NCBI GenBank assembly: GCA_002869015.1
Contig: PKTT01000002.1
Span: forward strand, 1 to 32,298
From: Deltaproteobacteria bacterium
Lineage (GTDB): Bacteria > Desulfobacterota > Deferrisomatia > Deferrisomatales > BM512
Reading direction: 5' to 3'
DNA length: 32,298 nt
Made by a program: the position numbers and the translations under genes. Below, one piece after another: positions 1-7,505 of this stretch (position 1 is the first letter of the stretch; every line of letters begins with the position of its first letter). The notes beneath the pieces were generated by a model. That model saw only the letters and a list, made by a program, of their open reading frames with translations, did no database searches and was not told the DNA's origin.

Positions 1-3000
1 GGCTGAAGAGCCTTCCGTTACCGAGCCCACCTTCACGCCTTCTCCCTGCCAGGAGAAGTCGGGCACTGTGCCAAGGCTCACCCTTCGCCGCTCTCCTGCA
101 TCCACAGCTGAGCGCCCAACCGGAGCGGCGGAAGATTTGCCGGCTCCTTCAAGCATGATTGTGAGTGGTTCAGGTCTTCCGGCCAGGTATTCGACGGCCT
201 CCTTCGCCACCTGAGCAACCCCCACCATGCCGTCATAGTCAACCTTGTCGGCTGTATCCCCGACCGTGTGATAATCGCTATTTGCTCCGGTAAAGAGCTG
301 AACCGCTGGAACTCCAACCGCATTGAAGGAGGATTGGTCACTTGAGCCAAAGTCCTTTGAGACCGACTCGACGCTAACCCCCGTTACAAAACCAGCCCCC
401 ATGAATATATGGACCCATTCACGTGCTGAGCCTGCACCAAGTATCAGGAGCTTCCCATCTCCCAGATGACCGACAGTGTCGAGGTTAACCATCGCATATA
501 AATCTTTGCCCCCGGCAAAAGCACCATCCCTCAACATATATTTCGAGCCGGCCCGTGCTATCTCCTCGCCGCCGAAGGCTGCAAAGATCACTGAGCGGTC
601 ACTGCCTGCCTCTGCAAAGTAGCGGGCAAGCTCAAGGAGCACAGCCACACCGGAAGCGTTATCATCAGCGCCCGGATGCAGTTGGCCCTCTTCGCCGCGC
701 CTTACATCGGGCCAGCCATAGCCAAGGTGATCATAATGCGCGCCGACAACTATGTACTCATCCTTTAATTTGGGGTCTTTGCCTCTGATAAGCCCAATTA
801 CATTAGTTAAAACCCCTGACTCTCCACTCTCTCCAACTTCACTGAATTGCTGCAAGTAGCCAGAATCACCAGCGGGCTCAAGGCCTGCACCTTTGAATTC
901 CTGCACAAGATAATCAACAGACTGGCTCAGCCCATCGCTTCCAAAACCTCTTCCTTCGAAGGCAGGAGACGATAGCAGTTCCACCATTTCACGCATCCGC
1001 TTTTGAGAAAATAGCGGCGGTAAAGTGGCAAGCGGCGTCCGCTTGGGGAGCTTGCCAATCACCGCATCTGAGTTGAAATAATGGGTCAGCGGGGACCCTA
1101 CTGCGGGCCAGCGCCCCTTAGCGATATTAGCTGGCTCATCCCCCTCGAAACCAAGGTAGCTGTATTTATGGTAGTGGGGAAGTTTTCTTGCGAGCCCCTC
1201 CATCGGCGAAATGGAGTCCGCCGCCAATATTGCTATATAGCTAGTATCATTCTCGCCCCTCTTGGCGGTGACTACTATCGAGTGACCTTCACGGGGTACC
1301 GTGGCATAACCCATGTCACTCTCATCCTCTTTTAGGGTTAGAGCATATGGAGAGGCCGCTGCTTCAAACTCCTCCCTAAAGCGGTTCTCCCACCCCATAA
1401 GCCATACGCTCCCCTCCTCCGGCAACGCATCAAGCTCCGAATCGAGCAGCGTCGAAGACTCGCCCTCCACAGAGGCGGAGAGCTTGTCCGCCAACGCGCG
1501 ATAACCATCGAGGAGCTCTGCTTCCGCTCCAGATGGCAGGACAAAGGTCAGGCTCTTCGAGCCGAAGAGGCCTGAGAGGGCCGGGGGTGTCTCCGAGGGG
1601 TCGAGTAGTCTGAAGAGGTCGAACTCAGGGTCGGCATCGACCCTCAATGGGGTTCCCTTAACAGCAATAGAGAATGGTGTTTTCTCCCCTGATACGGAAA
1701 CCTTTTGGTAAACCACAGAGCCGCCCTCAAGTGTAACGGCTATATTGAGGTCGAAATCGTATTGCTCTCTCTGGCGCTGCCGGATGACTCCACTTACAAC
1801 TCCACCGGCTGCCTCAACATCATTAATCTCTATTGAAGGCGCGCCTGTTCGCTCCACCCACTGCTCAAAAAACCATCCGAGGTCGCTACCATATACCTCA
1901 GAAAACACACGCTTCAAATCGCTCCAGGACGCTCTCTTCCAGAGCATTTCAGAGTAGAAGCGCTGAAGCCCCTTAGAAAAAAGCTCATCTCCAAGGAGGC
2001 CTCGCAGCATGTGGAATGTCATTAGGGACTTGCCGTAGCCTAGCGCTTCCGATGCAGCGCTATGGCGCGAGACAAATGAAGTGAGGGGGGCGTCCTGCCG
2101 CTCCGCTACGTAATCGGCGTATTTTTGCAGTGTAGACTCACGGTAGCCGTGCCCGGTCCCAGACTGCTCGCTCATGAGGTGGTCGGCAAGGTAGGCGGTT
2201 AAGCCCTCCGCCCAGTTTCCGCTTTCGTAATCAATATAAACAGAGTTGCCCCACCAGTTATGAAGTATCTCGTGGGGGTAGGATGTCCGCAATATGAAGG
2301 GCAGGCGGATGACCCTTGGCCCAAGCAGCGTAAAGGAGGGCATACCAAAGCCCGTCTCCCAGAAATTCTCCACCAGGGCGAACTTGGAGAAGGGGTAATC
2401 GCCGACTAGCTTCTCATACATCTTCACATAACGTGCTGTCGAGTCGAGGTATTTGTTAGCGAGCGCTCCGTCGGGCGTCCTGAGATATGCCTCGGCGATA
2501 AATCCATCCTCAGCCAATTCGTAGCGGGTAAAGGGAGCGGCTACAAGCCATATATCATCCTGACCCGCTCCGGAGATCCAGCTCACAACATTTTTTCCCC
2601 TGTCCTCACGTCTGCCCTGGCTGACACAATCCCACCCTTCGGGGAGGGTCGCCTCAAGTTCAAAGGTTACCAGCTCATCACCGTCAAAAAGCGGAAGCCA
2701 GAGGGTTGAAAAGGAGAGCACCGCGCCCTCTTCGGAGATTGTTCCAGGCGTCGACTTAAAGCCCCTTGCATACTCTCTTCCAGCAGAGGTGGGCGGGTGG
2801 TGTATCTCGCCACCGTAGTTTACAGTGAAGCTTTCAGTCCCTTCACTCAACTTAACCCTGTATTGGGCGCTCCATGGGGGTGCGTCCTGCCCACCTTGCG
2901 CCAACTCTTCGAGCTCTCCTCCCTCGATCTCGGGTGATAGACCCTGGTGAAGGAGGAAGCGCTCCTCACCTTCCGCACCGGCACGCGTTACCCTATCCGA

Positions 3001-3132
3001 CACTTTAAGTGAATGCGCGGCGGGGTCCAGTGTGACCGATATCCGATGGTGTGTCCTGGCGCCGAGAGCATTGGAGGCATTGGCGCCAATCGGAATAAGG
3101 AGGGCTGCTGCAATTAGCGTAAAGCACTTCAT
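1..3132 (-). CDS. Secreted M1-like aminopeptidase / M28 peptidase / PDZ fusion (C-terminus outside window)
   Basis: 1044 codons are open from an ATG at 3132 to the window edge. An N-terminal signal peptide (MKCFTLIAAALLIPIGANA) points to export. The first half is M1-like: HEILH at about residues 287-291, followed by NWWGN and a distal zinc-ligand Glu in NWAEG at about 309, so 17 residues separate the second His from the Glu where most M1 enzymes have 18. The second half, about residues 710-970, is an M28 peptidase with a full ligand set: AHYDH (His about 799), HPGADDN (from about 819), GGEE, NLD and DYHTVGD. The last visible residues (RVSLGTVPDFSWQGEGVKV) match the start of the PDZ domain often appended to M28 enzymes. 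Expected role: periplasmic or extracellular removal of N-terminal amino acids from peptides. It lies last in view of a minus-strand run with a kinase, a rhomboid and a repeat protein, 12 bases after the preceding gene. The function of the roughly 250-residue linker between the two catalytic parts is not recognised. Confidence 0.9.
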   Translation of the reverse strand, partial: MKCFTLIAAALLIPIGANASNALGARTHHRISVTLDPAAHSLKVSDRVTRAGAEGEERFLLHQGLSPEIEGGELEELAQGGQDAPPWSAQYRVKLSEGTESFTVNYGGEIHHPPTSAGREYARGFKSTPGTISEEGAVLSFSTLWLPLFDGDELVTFELEATLPEGWDCVSQGRREDRGKNVVSWISGAGQDDIWLVAAPFTRYELAEDGFIAEAYLRTPDGALANKYLDSTARYVKMYEKLVGDYPFSKFALVENFWETGFGMPSFTLLGPRVIRLPFILRTSYPHEILHNWWGNSVYIDYESGNWAEGLTAYLADHLMSEQSGTGHGYRESTLQKYADYVAERQDAPLTSFVSRHSAASEALGYGKSLMTFHMLRGLLGDELFSKGLQRFYSEMLWKRASWSDLKRVFSEVYGSDLGWFFEQWVERTGAPSIEINDVEAAGGVVSGVIRQRQREQYDFDLNIAVTLEGGSVVYQKVSVSGEKTPFSIAVKGTPLRVDADPEFDLFRLLDPSETPPALSGLFGSKSLTFVLPSGAEAELLDGYRALADKLSASVEGESSTLLDSELDALPEEGSVWLMGWENRFREEFEAAASPYALTLKEDESDMGYATVPREGHSIVVTAKRGENDTSYIAILAADSISPMEGLARKLPHYHKYSYLGFEGDEPANIAKGRWPAVGSPLTHYFNSDAVIGKLPKRTPLATLPPLFSQKRMREMVELLSSPAFEGRGFGSDGLSQSVDYLVQEFKGAGLEPAGDSGYLQQFSEVGESGESGVLTNVIGLIRGKDPKLKDEYIVVGAHYDHLGYGWPDVRRGEEGQLHPGADDNASGVAVLLELARYFAEAGSDRSVIFAAFGGEEIARAGSKYMLRDGAFAGGKDLYAMVNLDTVGHLGDGKLLILGAGSAREWVHIFMGAGFVTGVSVESVSKDFGSSDQSSFNAVGVPAVQLFTGANSDYHTVGDTADKVDYDGMVGVAQVAKEAVEYLAGRPEPLTIMLEGAGKSSAAPVGRSAVDAGERRRVSLGTVPDFSWQGEGVKVGSVTEGSSA

Positions 3133-3144
3133 CTTTTGCCTATC

Positions 3145-3825
3145 TCACCTCGCCGGGAAAATCCATATGTAAAGGGTTACCGGCTCTTTGTGCATGTGAA
3201 ATTTAAGGGATGTTTTCTCTCCGCTAAAGTTTAGTGAGACGGGAGTTTCAACAGCTTCCGGCAATAGCCTTACATATTCCCCGTCCCGCTCTTTGACCTC
3301 GGCAGCGGAGATGTACCTTAGCAGGTCACCCTCGCCAACCTCCCCCAGCGTCACCCAGCCGTGATTTTCGAGTCTAATTCTCTGCGCAGCCCCCCAGCGC
3401 CCCTCATACCACTCAACTGTTCCCTTTGAAACCCGCTTACGCCCAGCCCATTTAACTGCTCTGTGGATGATACGCCCCCTCAATGACTCATCTTCCAAAC
3501 TTGCCGCAGCCTCCAGCAGAAGGTCTCCAGCTTCGCCGGAAAGGTCCGGGTCGTAGAACACGGTGCTTGACAATAGGGATACGGCAAGCTCTACCCGCCC
3601 CTCCCGGAATTTAATTTTCGCCGCAGCCAGATATTTTTGTGCGGCCATGTCATTTAGCTGGGGAGCCCCCTTTATAGCCTGGTCGAAGCGCTCCCCCGCC
3701 TCAAGATAACGTCCACTTTCCAGAAGCGCAGCGGCCTCATCGAAGAGGCTATCTCCTCCAAAGGCGGTCGCCGTACTTAAGAGCAGCAAAAATGTAAGGT
3801 AAAATAGCTTCCTCAATCCTTCCAT
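3145..3825 (-). CDS. Exported TPR-like hypothetical protein, 226 aa
   Basis: The N-terminus (MEGLRKLFYLTFLLLLSTATAFGG) is a clear signal peptide. Residues about 27-125 read as helical repeats of TPR type (LFDEAAALLESGRYLEAGERF and similar), and the rest is probably a beta-rich region ending in an aromatic tail (YIWIFPAR). No catalytic motif is visible, so I assign only an exported repeat protein that may act as a scaffold. The ATG at 3825 sits directly behind a GGGAG sequence, which is too close for a good ribosome site; a TTG three codons later (3816) has better spacing and leaves a normal signal peptide. It lies 69 bases after the rhomboid gene and 12 bases before the M1/M28 gene, so it is probably cotranscribed with both. 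Confidence 0.7.
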   Translation of the reverse strand: MEGLRKLFYLTFLLLLSTATAFGGDSLFDEAAALLESGRYLEAGERFDQAIKGAPQLNDMAAQKYLAAAKIKFREGRVELAVSLLSSTVFYDPDLSGEAGDLLLEAAASLEDESLRGRIIHRAVKWAGRKRVSKGTVEWYEGRWGAAQRIRLENHGWVTLGEVGEGDLLRYISAAEVKERDGEYVRLLPEAVETPVSLNFSGEKTSLKFHMHKEPVTLYIWIFPAR

Positions 3826-3894
3826 CTCCCTTATGCAATGGTCGGTTAGAGTTTACCAGCGGCGGCGGCAAAGGTCAGCGCAAAAGGATTTTAA

Positions 3895-4797
3895 TCAGGA
3901 GAGGGCGAGCGCCCAGGAGATCGCTACAATGGCTATCGCGCCAACGCCTGCGAGCAGTTGGCTTATTAAGGCCCAAGCAGCATGTCTTTCCAACAACTTC
4001 CCAGTTGGTAGACCTAATAAAAAGCCCGCACCTAAACCCATAATATGGGCCGTGAAATCAACCCTCTCACCCGGCCCGCCCAACATTGCGAGGAGGGCTG
4101 CCCCGGCCCCGAGGGGGAGTATCCATCTCCGCCAGGGCATATCTCTTCTTCTTAAGACGGCAAAGGCTGACAGAACGCCGATTGTTCCGAAGAGCGCTGT
4201 TGATGAGCCTACCGAGATGTGCGGCATCCCCTCATAAATAACCGTCAGGATGTTGCCTGCCGCTCCGGCCGCAAAGAATAGCAAAAGCCCGAATCCTGCG
4301 CCCGCATCCTTGATGAGCCAAGAGAGGAAGAAAACTCCCACCAGCGCGTTGCCGCCAAGGTGTCTGAAATTTGCGTGAAGGGTCAATGCTGTAACAGAGC
4401 GCCACCACTGCCCCTCCCAAAGCATCTTGGCGGCGGAGACCCTACCCGCCTCTACGATATAGGAAAAGCTGCCTTGAGAAAGGTCGAGCAAAACGGCTAA
4501 AGCGCCAAAGAGAACAACCGAGATTAGGAACTCATCGCCTCTTGGCTTTGTCGTTTCATAAATAGGAGGCCACTCGGAATTTTCATCTTCATAGAGCTTT
4601 AGCTCCCGCTCGGCGCGCTCAAGGTCAACCTGCATTACGGATATCACCACTATCCGCCCAATATGCCTCAAACGGTGGGGAACTCCGCGTGCGTTCAACA
4701 CAAGCGCCCACTCCCTGGCTTTTGGAGCAGGGGGGCGCGCTACCTCGACCCATTCCTTTTCGGTTTCAGGGGATTTAATGTCAGGGAGTTGGCTCAA
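3895..4797 (-). CDS. Rhomboid-family intramembrane serine protease, 300 aa
   Basis: Rhomboids cut transmembrane substrates within the membrane using a Ser-His dyad. The core shows the family signatures in order: GQWWRSVTALTLHANFRHLGGN (split here by its key residues: WR, then H-x-x-x-x-H-x-x-x-N), GSSTALFG with the presumed nucleophile Ser199, and AHIMGLGAG with His251. Six or so hydrophobic segments follow residue 90. The soluble first 90 residues contain a small domain (WALVLNARGVPHR and onwards) like the N-terminal cytoplasmic domains of other bacterial rhomboids. The only usual start in the open frame is TTG at 4797; the frame is bounded upstream by the stop of the kinase gene 78 bases away. 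It probably shares a transcript with that kinase and the secreted peptidase downstream. Substrates are unknown. Confidence 0.88.
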   Translation of the reverse strand: MSQLPDIKSPETEKEWVEVARPPAPKAREWALVLNARGVPHRLRHIGRIVVISVMQVDLERAERELKLYEDENSEWPPIYETTKPRGDEFLISVVLFGALAVLLDLSQGSFSYIVEAGRVSAAKMLWEGQWWRSVTALTLHANFRHLGGNALVGVFFLSWLIKDAGAGFGLLLFFAAGAAGNILTVIYEGMPHISVGSSTALFGTIGVLSAFAVLRRRDMPWRRWILPLGAGAALLAMLGGPGERVDFTAHIMGLGAGFLLGLPTGKLLERHAAWALISQLLAGVGAIAIVAISWALALS

Positions 4798-4875
4798 GCT
4801 GTCTTCTTTCCGTGCTTTTGGTGGTCCGGCGAACTCAGCGGGGTCCGGTACAATGTAAGCACAATTAAAGCCCTG

Positions 4876-7089
4876 TCAAAGAGCCTTCCCCAAATACTCC
4901 GATATTCTCTTAACCAACTCCTCTTCTGGCAGAAGTTTCTGGAAGACCTCCCGCACACCGGCCCCTTTGAATCCATCAAGCGCTTCGGGCAATGCTAGAG
5001 AGGTAACCGCCAGAACAGGAATGCCGGGGTGTTCATCTGCTAAGCGCTCCACCAGAGCCCTTGCCCCTTCACCCGGGATAATGAGCTCCGTAATGATAGC
5101 TGCCGGAGGAAATTCGAGGCCTTTAATATCTTGAATCAAACCGTTACCATCAGAGAGCGCGGTGACCTCCCATCCCTCAAGTTGAAGGGAAGAGGCCAGC
5201 TGGGCCCTAAAGAGAGGGTCCGGATCAATGATGATTATCTTTCGAGGTTTTAAGGCAAAGGCAAGGGTAAAGGTCGCGCCTTTGTTTGAGTTGGCTGTCA
5301 AAGATATCTTTGCGCTGTTTAGCTCGGCAAGGGTAGCCGCCATCATTAGACCCAGCCCTGAGCCGCCATCCTCCACCCTGGTCGTAAATGCCTCCTCAAA
5401 TATGCGCTCCTCAAGTCCCGGGGGAACGCCCGGTCCATTGTCGGAGACCGAGATCCTTACCTCCCGGTGGTCGCCCTCAAGGGTGAGAATTATTTGGGGG
5501 TCTTTATAACCAGCCAATGCCTCCCTGGCGTTTATTACAAGGTTCATTATTATCTGCTCAAGGTGACCCCTGTTTGCAGGCACCCTCGGCAAACCTCCCG
5601 CCACTTCCAGCTCCAGGGCGAAGTTATTTGGAAGTGCCCGGCGCATCAACGCGCCCAAAGAGTGCAGCACCTCGGAGAGGTCCAACATTGATACCCTGTC
5701 TGCCCCCGAATCTGGAAAAGCTCCACCTACCGCTGAGGCGCTTAGGAGCTCCTTGGCAAGGTCCCCTCCCCTTAAGGCGGCATTTTTTACGTCGGATAGA
5801 ACCCCTGTATCCCCTGCGTTGTCGCAGCATGCGACTATTGTCTGGAGGACATTCCCAAGGTCATGGGCGGTCCCGGTCAGGCGGCTGTCATCCCCTGCGC
5901 CAGCAAGCTCAATTATCAGAGAATCCCTTCCGCCTACTATACGCCTCTCTGCTCTTACGCTCATTCTCGCCACACCCTTATGAGTTAAAAGGTTGGCGGT
6001 AAATGTGCGCGGCCCCTCCAAAAAGGAGTGCTCAACCTCATTTTTGTAGGTCTCAATTCCGCCCGGCGCCGCTATATTCCAGAAGTGTTCTCCAACCTTG
6101 GCGAAAGGTGACGCACCTTTATTTACCCCCTTTATAATTCCGCTGACAGGGTCAGCCACCAAGGCTGGAACTCCAATGCGATTAAGCAGCGCATCATAGG
6201 GGTCAACTTCCCCGGGCTCTTCACCATTGGGGTGGTCGATGAGAAAGAGCGTTCCGAAATGAGATGGCCCTCTGGAAAATTCCATAGGCTCGTCCGAGCC
6301 CCTCAACTTGAATGTGGCACTTGTCTTTGATGAGGTAAGCCACTCATTGAAGCGTTTCCTCTCCTGCTCGGCGACAATGGCTGATGGGTGCTTTCCTATA
6401 AACTCTGTAAGCTGCCCAAAGAGGGCGATATTGGATATGTAAACCAGCCTCTGAGCGCTGTCGGCAAGGAGAGCGCCTTGTAAACCCCCAGATATTCTAG
6501 AAAGCTCCTCGCGGTCACGCTCCTCAATGAGGAACCGTAGCATTATCGCGAAGAGGAGCACCCAAAATATTGGAGAGTAGCCAAAGGGTGGCAGGGCTGT
6601 AGCAAGGTGGGCAAATGATATTGAGACCATAACGAATGATGAGGCCAAAATTAAGATTAGCTCGCGTGATCGCACCCCGCTCCAAACTCTGATGCCCGCA
6701 AAAAAAAGGACCCCTACTATAGTCAAGAAAAGCGGTCCAACGCCTGCGATCCGGTTAAGTCCCAGGTACGCAGCTAAAGGGATCCAGGCAAAGAGTGGCG
6801 CGAGATAAAGTAGAATGGAAATTTTCAGACGGCGGCCAGTAGCCACGGAAGCGCAGCCAAGCGCTACGAGCAGGATCCCCAGATAACCTAAAGAGAAGGG
6901 GTAGGAGGCATAGATGTACCCCTTGTTGCCCAACATGAAGGCGTCAATCCCATGCCTCATGGCGACAACAAGGAGCGATAAGGCCCAGGGCACGCGAGCT
7001 GGTGAGCGAACACCAACCGAGATAAGAGCACTCCCCCCGCCCAGAAGCGCGAAAGAGTATGTCCACTGTAGTGCTTCAGCCCAGTTCAA
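4876..7089 (-). CDS. Membrane hybrid sensor histidine kinase with degenerate receiver domain, 737 aa
   Basis: About six transmembrane segments fill residues 8-190, followed by a short linker helix and PAS-like material to about 390. The dimerisation box carries the presumed phospho-accepting His409 in TAHDLGNVLQ. The ATPase domain has its N box (IIMNLVINAREAL), G1 (DNGPGVPPG), F region and G2 (GSGLGLMMAATLAE). A receiver occupies about 617-737 with the acidic pair (Asp622, Asp624), a conserved Thr696 and Lys718, but the usual phospho-accepting Asp is Glu668 (codon GAG at 5086-5088). The start is TTG at 7089, preceded by a strong GGGGGGAG site at good spacing; an ATG further upstream is out of frame. 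No partner response regulator is adjacent in the window. It is the first gene of a run with the rhomboid and the peptidase. Sensed signal unknown. Confidence 0.9.
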   Translation of the reverse strand: MNWAEALQWTYSFALLGGGSALISVGVRSPARVPWALSLLVVAMRHGIDAFMLGNKGYIYASYPFSLGYLGILLVALGCASVATGRRLKISILLYLAPLFAWIPLAAYLGLNRIAGVGPLFLTIVGVLFFAGIRVWSGVRSRELILILASSFVMVSISFAHLATALPPFGYSPIFWVLLFAIMLRFLIEERDREELSRISGGLQGALLADSAQRLVYISNIALFGQLTEFIGKHPSAIVAEQERKRFNEWLTSSKTSATFKLRGSDEPMEFSRGPSHFGTLFLIDHPNGEEPGEVDPYDALLNRIGVPALVADPVSGIIKGVNKGASPFAKVGEHFWNIAAPGGIETYKNEVEHSFLEGPRTFTANLLTHKGVARMSVRAERRIVGGRDSLIIELAGAGDDSRLTGTAHDLGNVLQTIVACCDNAGDTGVLSDVKNAALRGGDLAKELLSASAVGGAFPDSGADRVSMLDLSEVLHSLGALMRRALPNNFALELEVAGGLPRVPANRGHLEQIIMNLVINAREALAGYKDPQIILTLEGDHREVRISVSDNGPGVPPGLEERIFEEAFTTRVEDGGSGLGLMMAATLAELNSAKISLTANSNKGATFTLAFALKPRKIIIIDPDPLFRAQLASSLQLEGWEVTALSDGNGLIQDIKGLEFPPAAIITELIIPGEGARALVERLADEHPGIPVLAVTSLALPEALDGFKGAGVREVFQKLLPEEELVKRISEYLGKAL

Positions 7090-7151
7090 GCGACTCCCCC
7101 CGTCTTGCCGGTTGAGCGCACTAGCCCCATGCGCGAAAATCCAGAGGCTAC

Positions 7152-7180
7152 ATTCTCGCTCTCTTTTACAGAGGGGTCAA
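7152..7180 (-). promoter_or_regulatory. Candidate sigma-70 promoter for the kinase-rhomboid-peptidase run
   Basis: On the minus strand, TTGACC (7180-7175) and GAGAAT (7157-7152) are separated by exactly 17 bases. It lies just downstream of a terminator (7200-7242) and about 60 bases before the kinase TTG start, which is where a promoter must be. Match judged by eye against the TTGACA/TATAAT consensus. Confidence 0.42.
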
Positions 7181-7199
7181 ATAGTCGGAGCATACGGCG

Positions 7200-7242
7200 A
7201 AAAAAAAATTAACCCCCGTCCCCGGGTGAGGGACGGAGGTTT
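7200..7242 (-). terminator. Terminator C, upstream of the kinase promoter
   Basis: On the minus strand the arms CCGTCCC (7236-7230) and GGGACGG (7222-7216), extended past one mismatch, close a 7-base loop, and nine T residues follow at 7208-7200. It is the third minus-strand terminator in 290 bases and would insulate the kinase operon from upstream transcription. Confidence 0.7.
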
Positions 7243-7333
7243 TAGGAGGGGAGTCGAAGGCGGAAAAGGGAATTAAACTGCTTCGACAGAACCTAAGATG
7301 AGGGACGGATCTATTCGGTTACAAAATTTTGAG

Positions 7334-7372
7334 AAAAAAAAAGCCCGTTCCGAAGGAGGTGACGGAACGGGC
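7334..7372 (-). terminator. Terminator B with anti-Shine-Dalgarno loop
   Basis: On the minus strand a perfect 10-bp stem (GCCCGTTCCG with CGGAACGGGC, 7372-7363 and 7352-7343) closes a 10-base loop and is followed by nine T residues (7342-7334). The loop reads TCACCTCCTT, the same ten bases as the conserved anti-Shine-Dalgarno tail of 16S rRNA. Terminator function is well supported; any role of the loop in pairing with messages is inference. Confidence 0.85.
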
Positions 7373-7449
7373 ACAGTTTGTGTGAGAGCAGCTACTCTCA
7401 TTAGCTTAGACGCGGTTTGCGTCAAAAGGGTTACACTTTTGGTCATAAT

Positions 7450-7484
7450 AAAAAGAGGGCGGCGGCCAAAGCCGTCGCCCTCTT
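7450..7484 (-). terminator. Terminator A (14-bp stem) after the OB-fold lipoprotein gene
   Basis: On the minus strand a 14-bp stem (7484-7471 with 7466-7453, one G-U pair at 7462/7475) closes a 4-base loop and runs into TTTTTATTAT. It begins 22 bases after the lipoprotein stop codon and is a textbook intrinsic terminator for that gene. No T-run follows on the plus strand. Confidence 0.88.
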
Positions 7485-7505
7485 CCAAAACGCAAGTTTT
7501 ATTAA

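Larger units (their letters stand above)
7090..7505. other. 416-base gene-free stretch rich in hairpins, between kinase and OB-fold lipoprotein genes
   Basis: I see no credible protein gene here: the short open frames on both strands run straight through strong terminator hairpins. Reading the minus strand from 7505 downwards there is terminator A (7484-7450), then hairpins with arms 7441-7436/7428-7423 (CAAAAG/CTTTTG), 7423-7419/7413-7409 (GACGC/GCGTC) and 7400-7395/7388-7383 (TGAGAG/CTCTCA), then terminator B (7372-7334), then a weak pair 7287-7281/7259-7253 (GTCGAAG/CTTCGAC), then terminator C (7242-7200), then the kinase promoter. The 11-base word TGAGGGACGGA occurs twice (7227-7237 and 7299-7309). 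Either a stacked set of terminators or one or two small RNAs each ending in its own terminator would explain this. Confidence 0.6.

Noticed and set aside
1081-1957. Open frames on the plus strand opposite the M1/M28 gene
   Set aside because: The minus-strand frame has intact catalytic motifs over its whole length; the plus-strand frames have no recognisable content.
7353-7362. Perfect Shine-Dalgarno AAGGAGGTGA on the plus strand
   Set aside because: No start codon follows at proper spacing, and the sequence is the loop of a terminator with its T-run on the minus strand, so it is read as the reverse complement.
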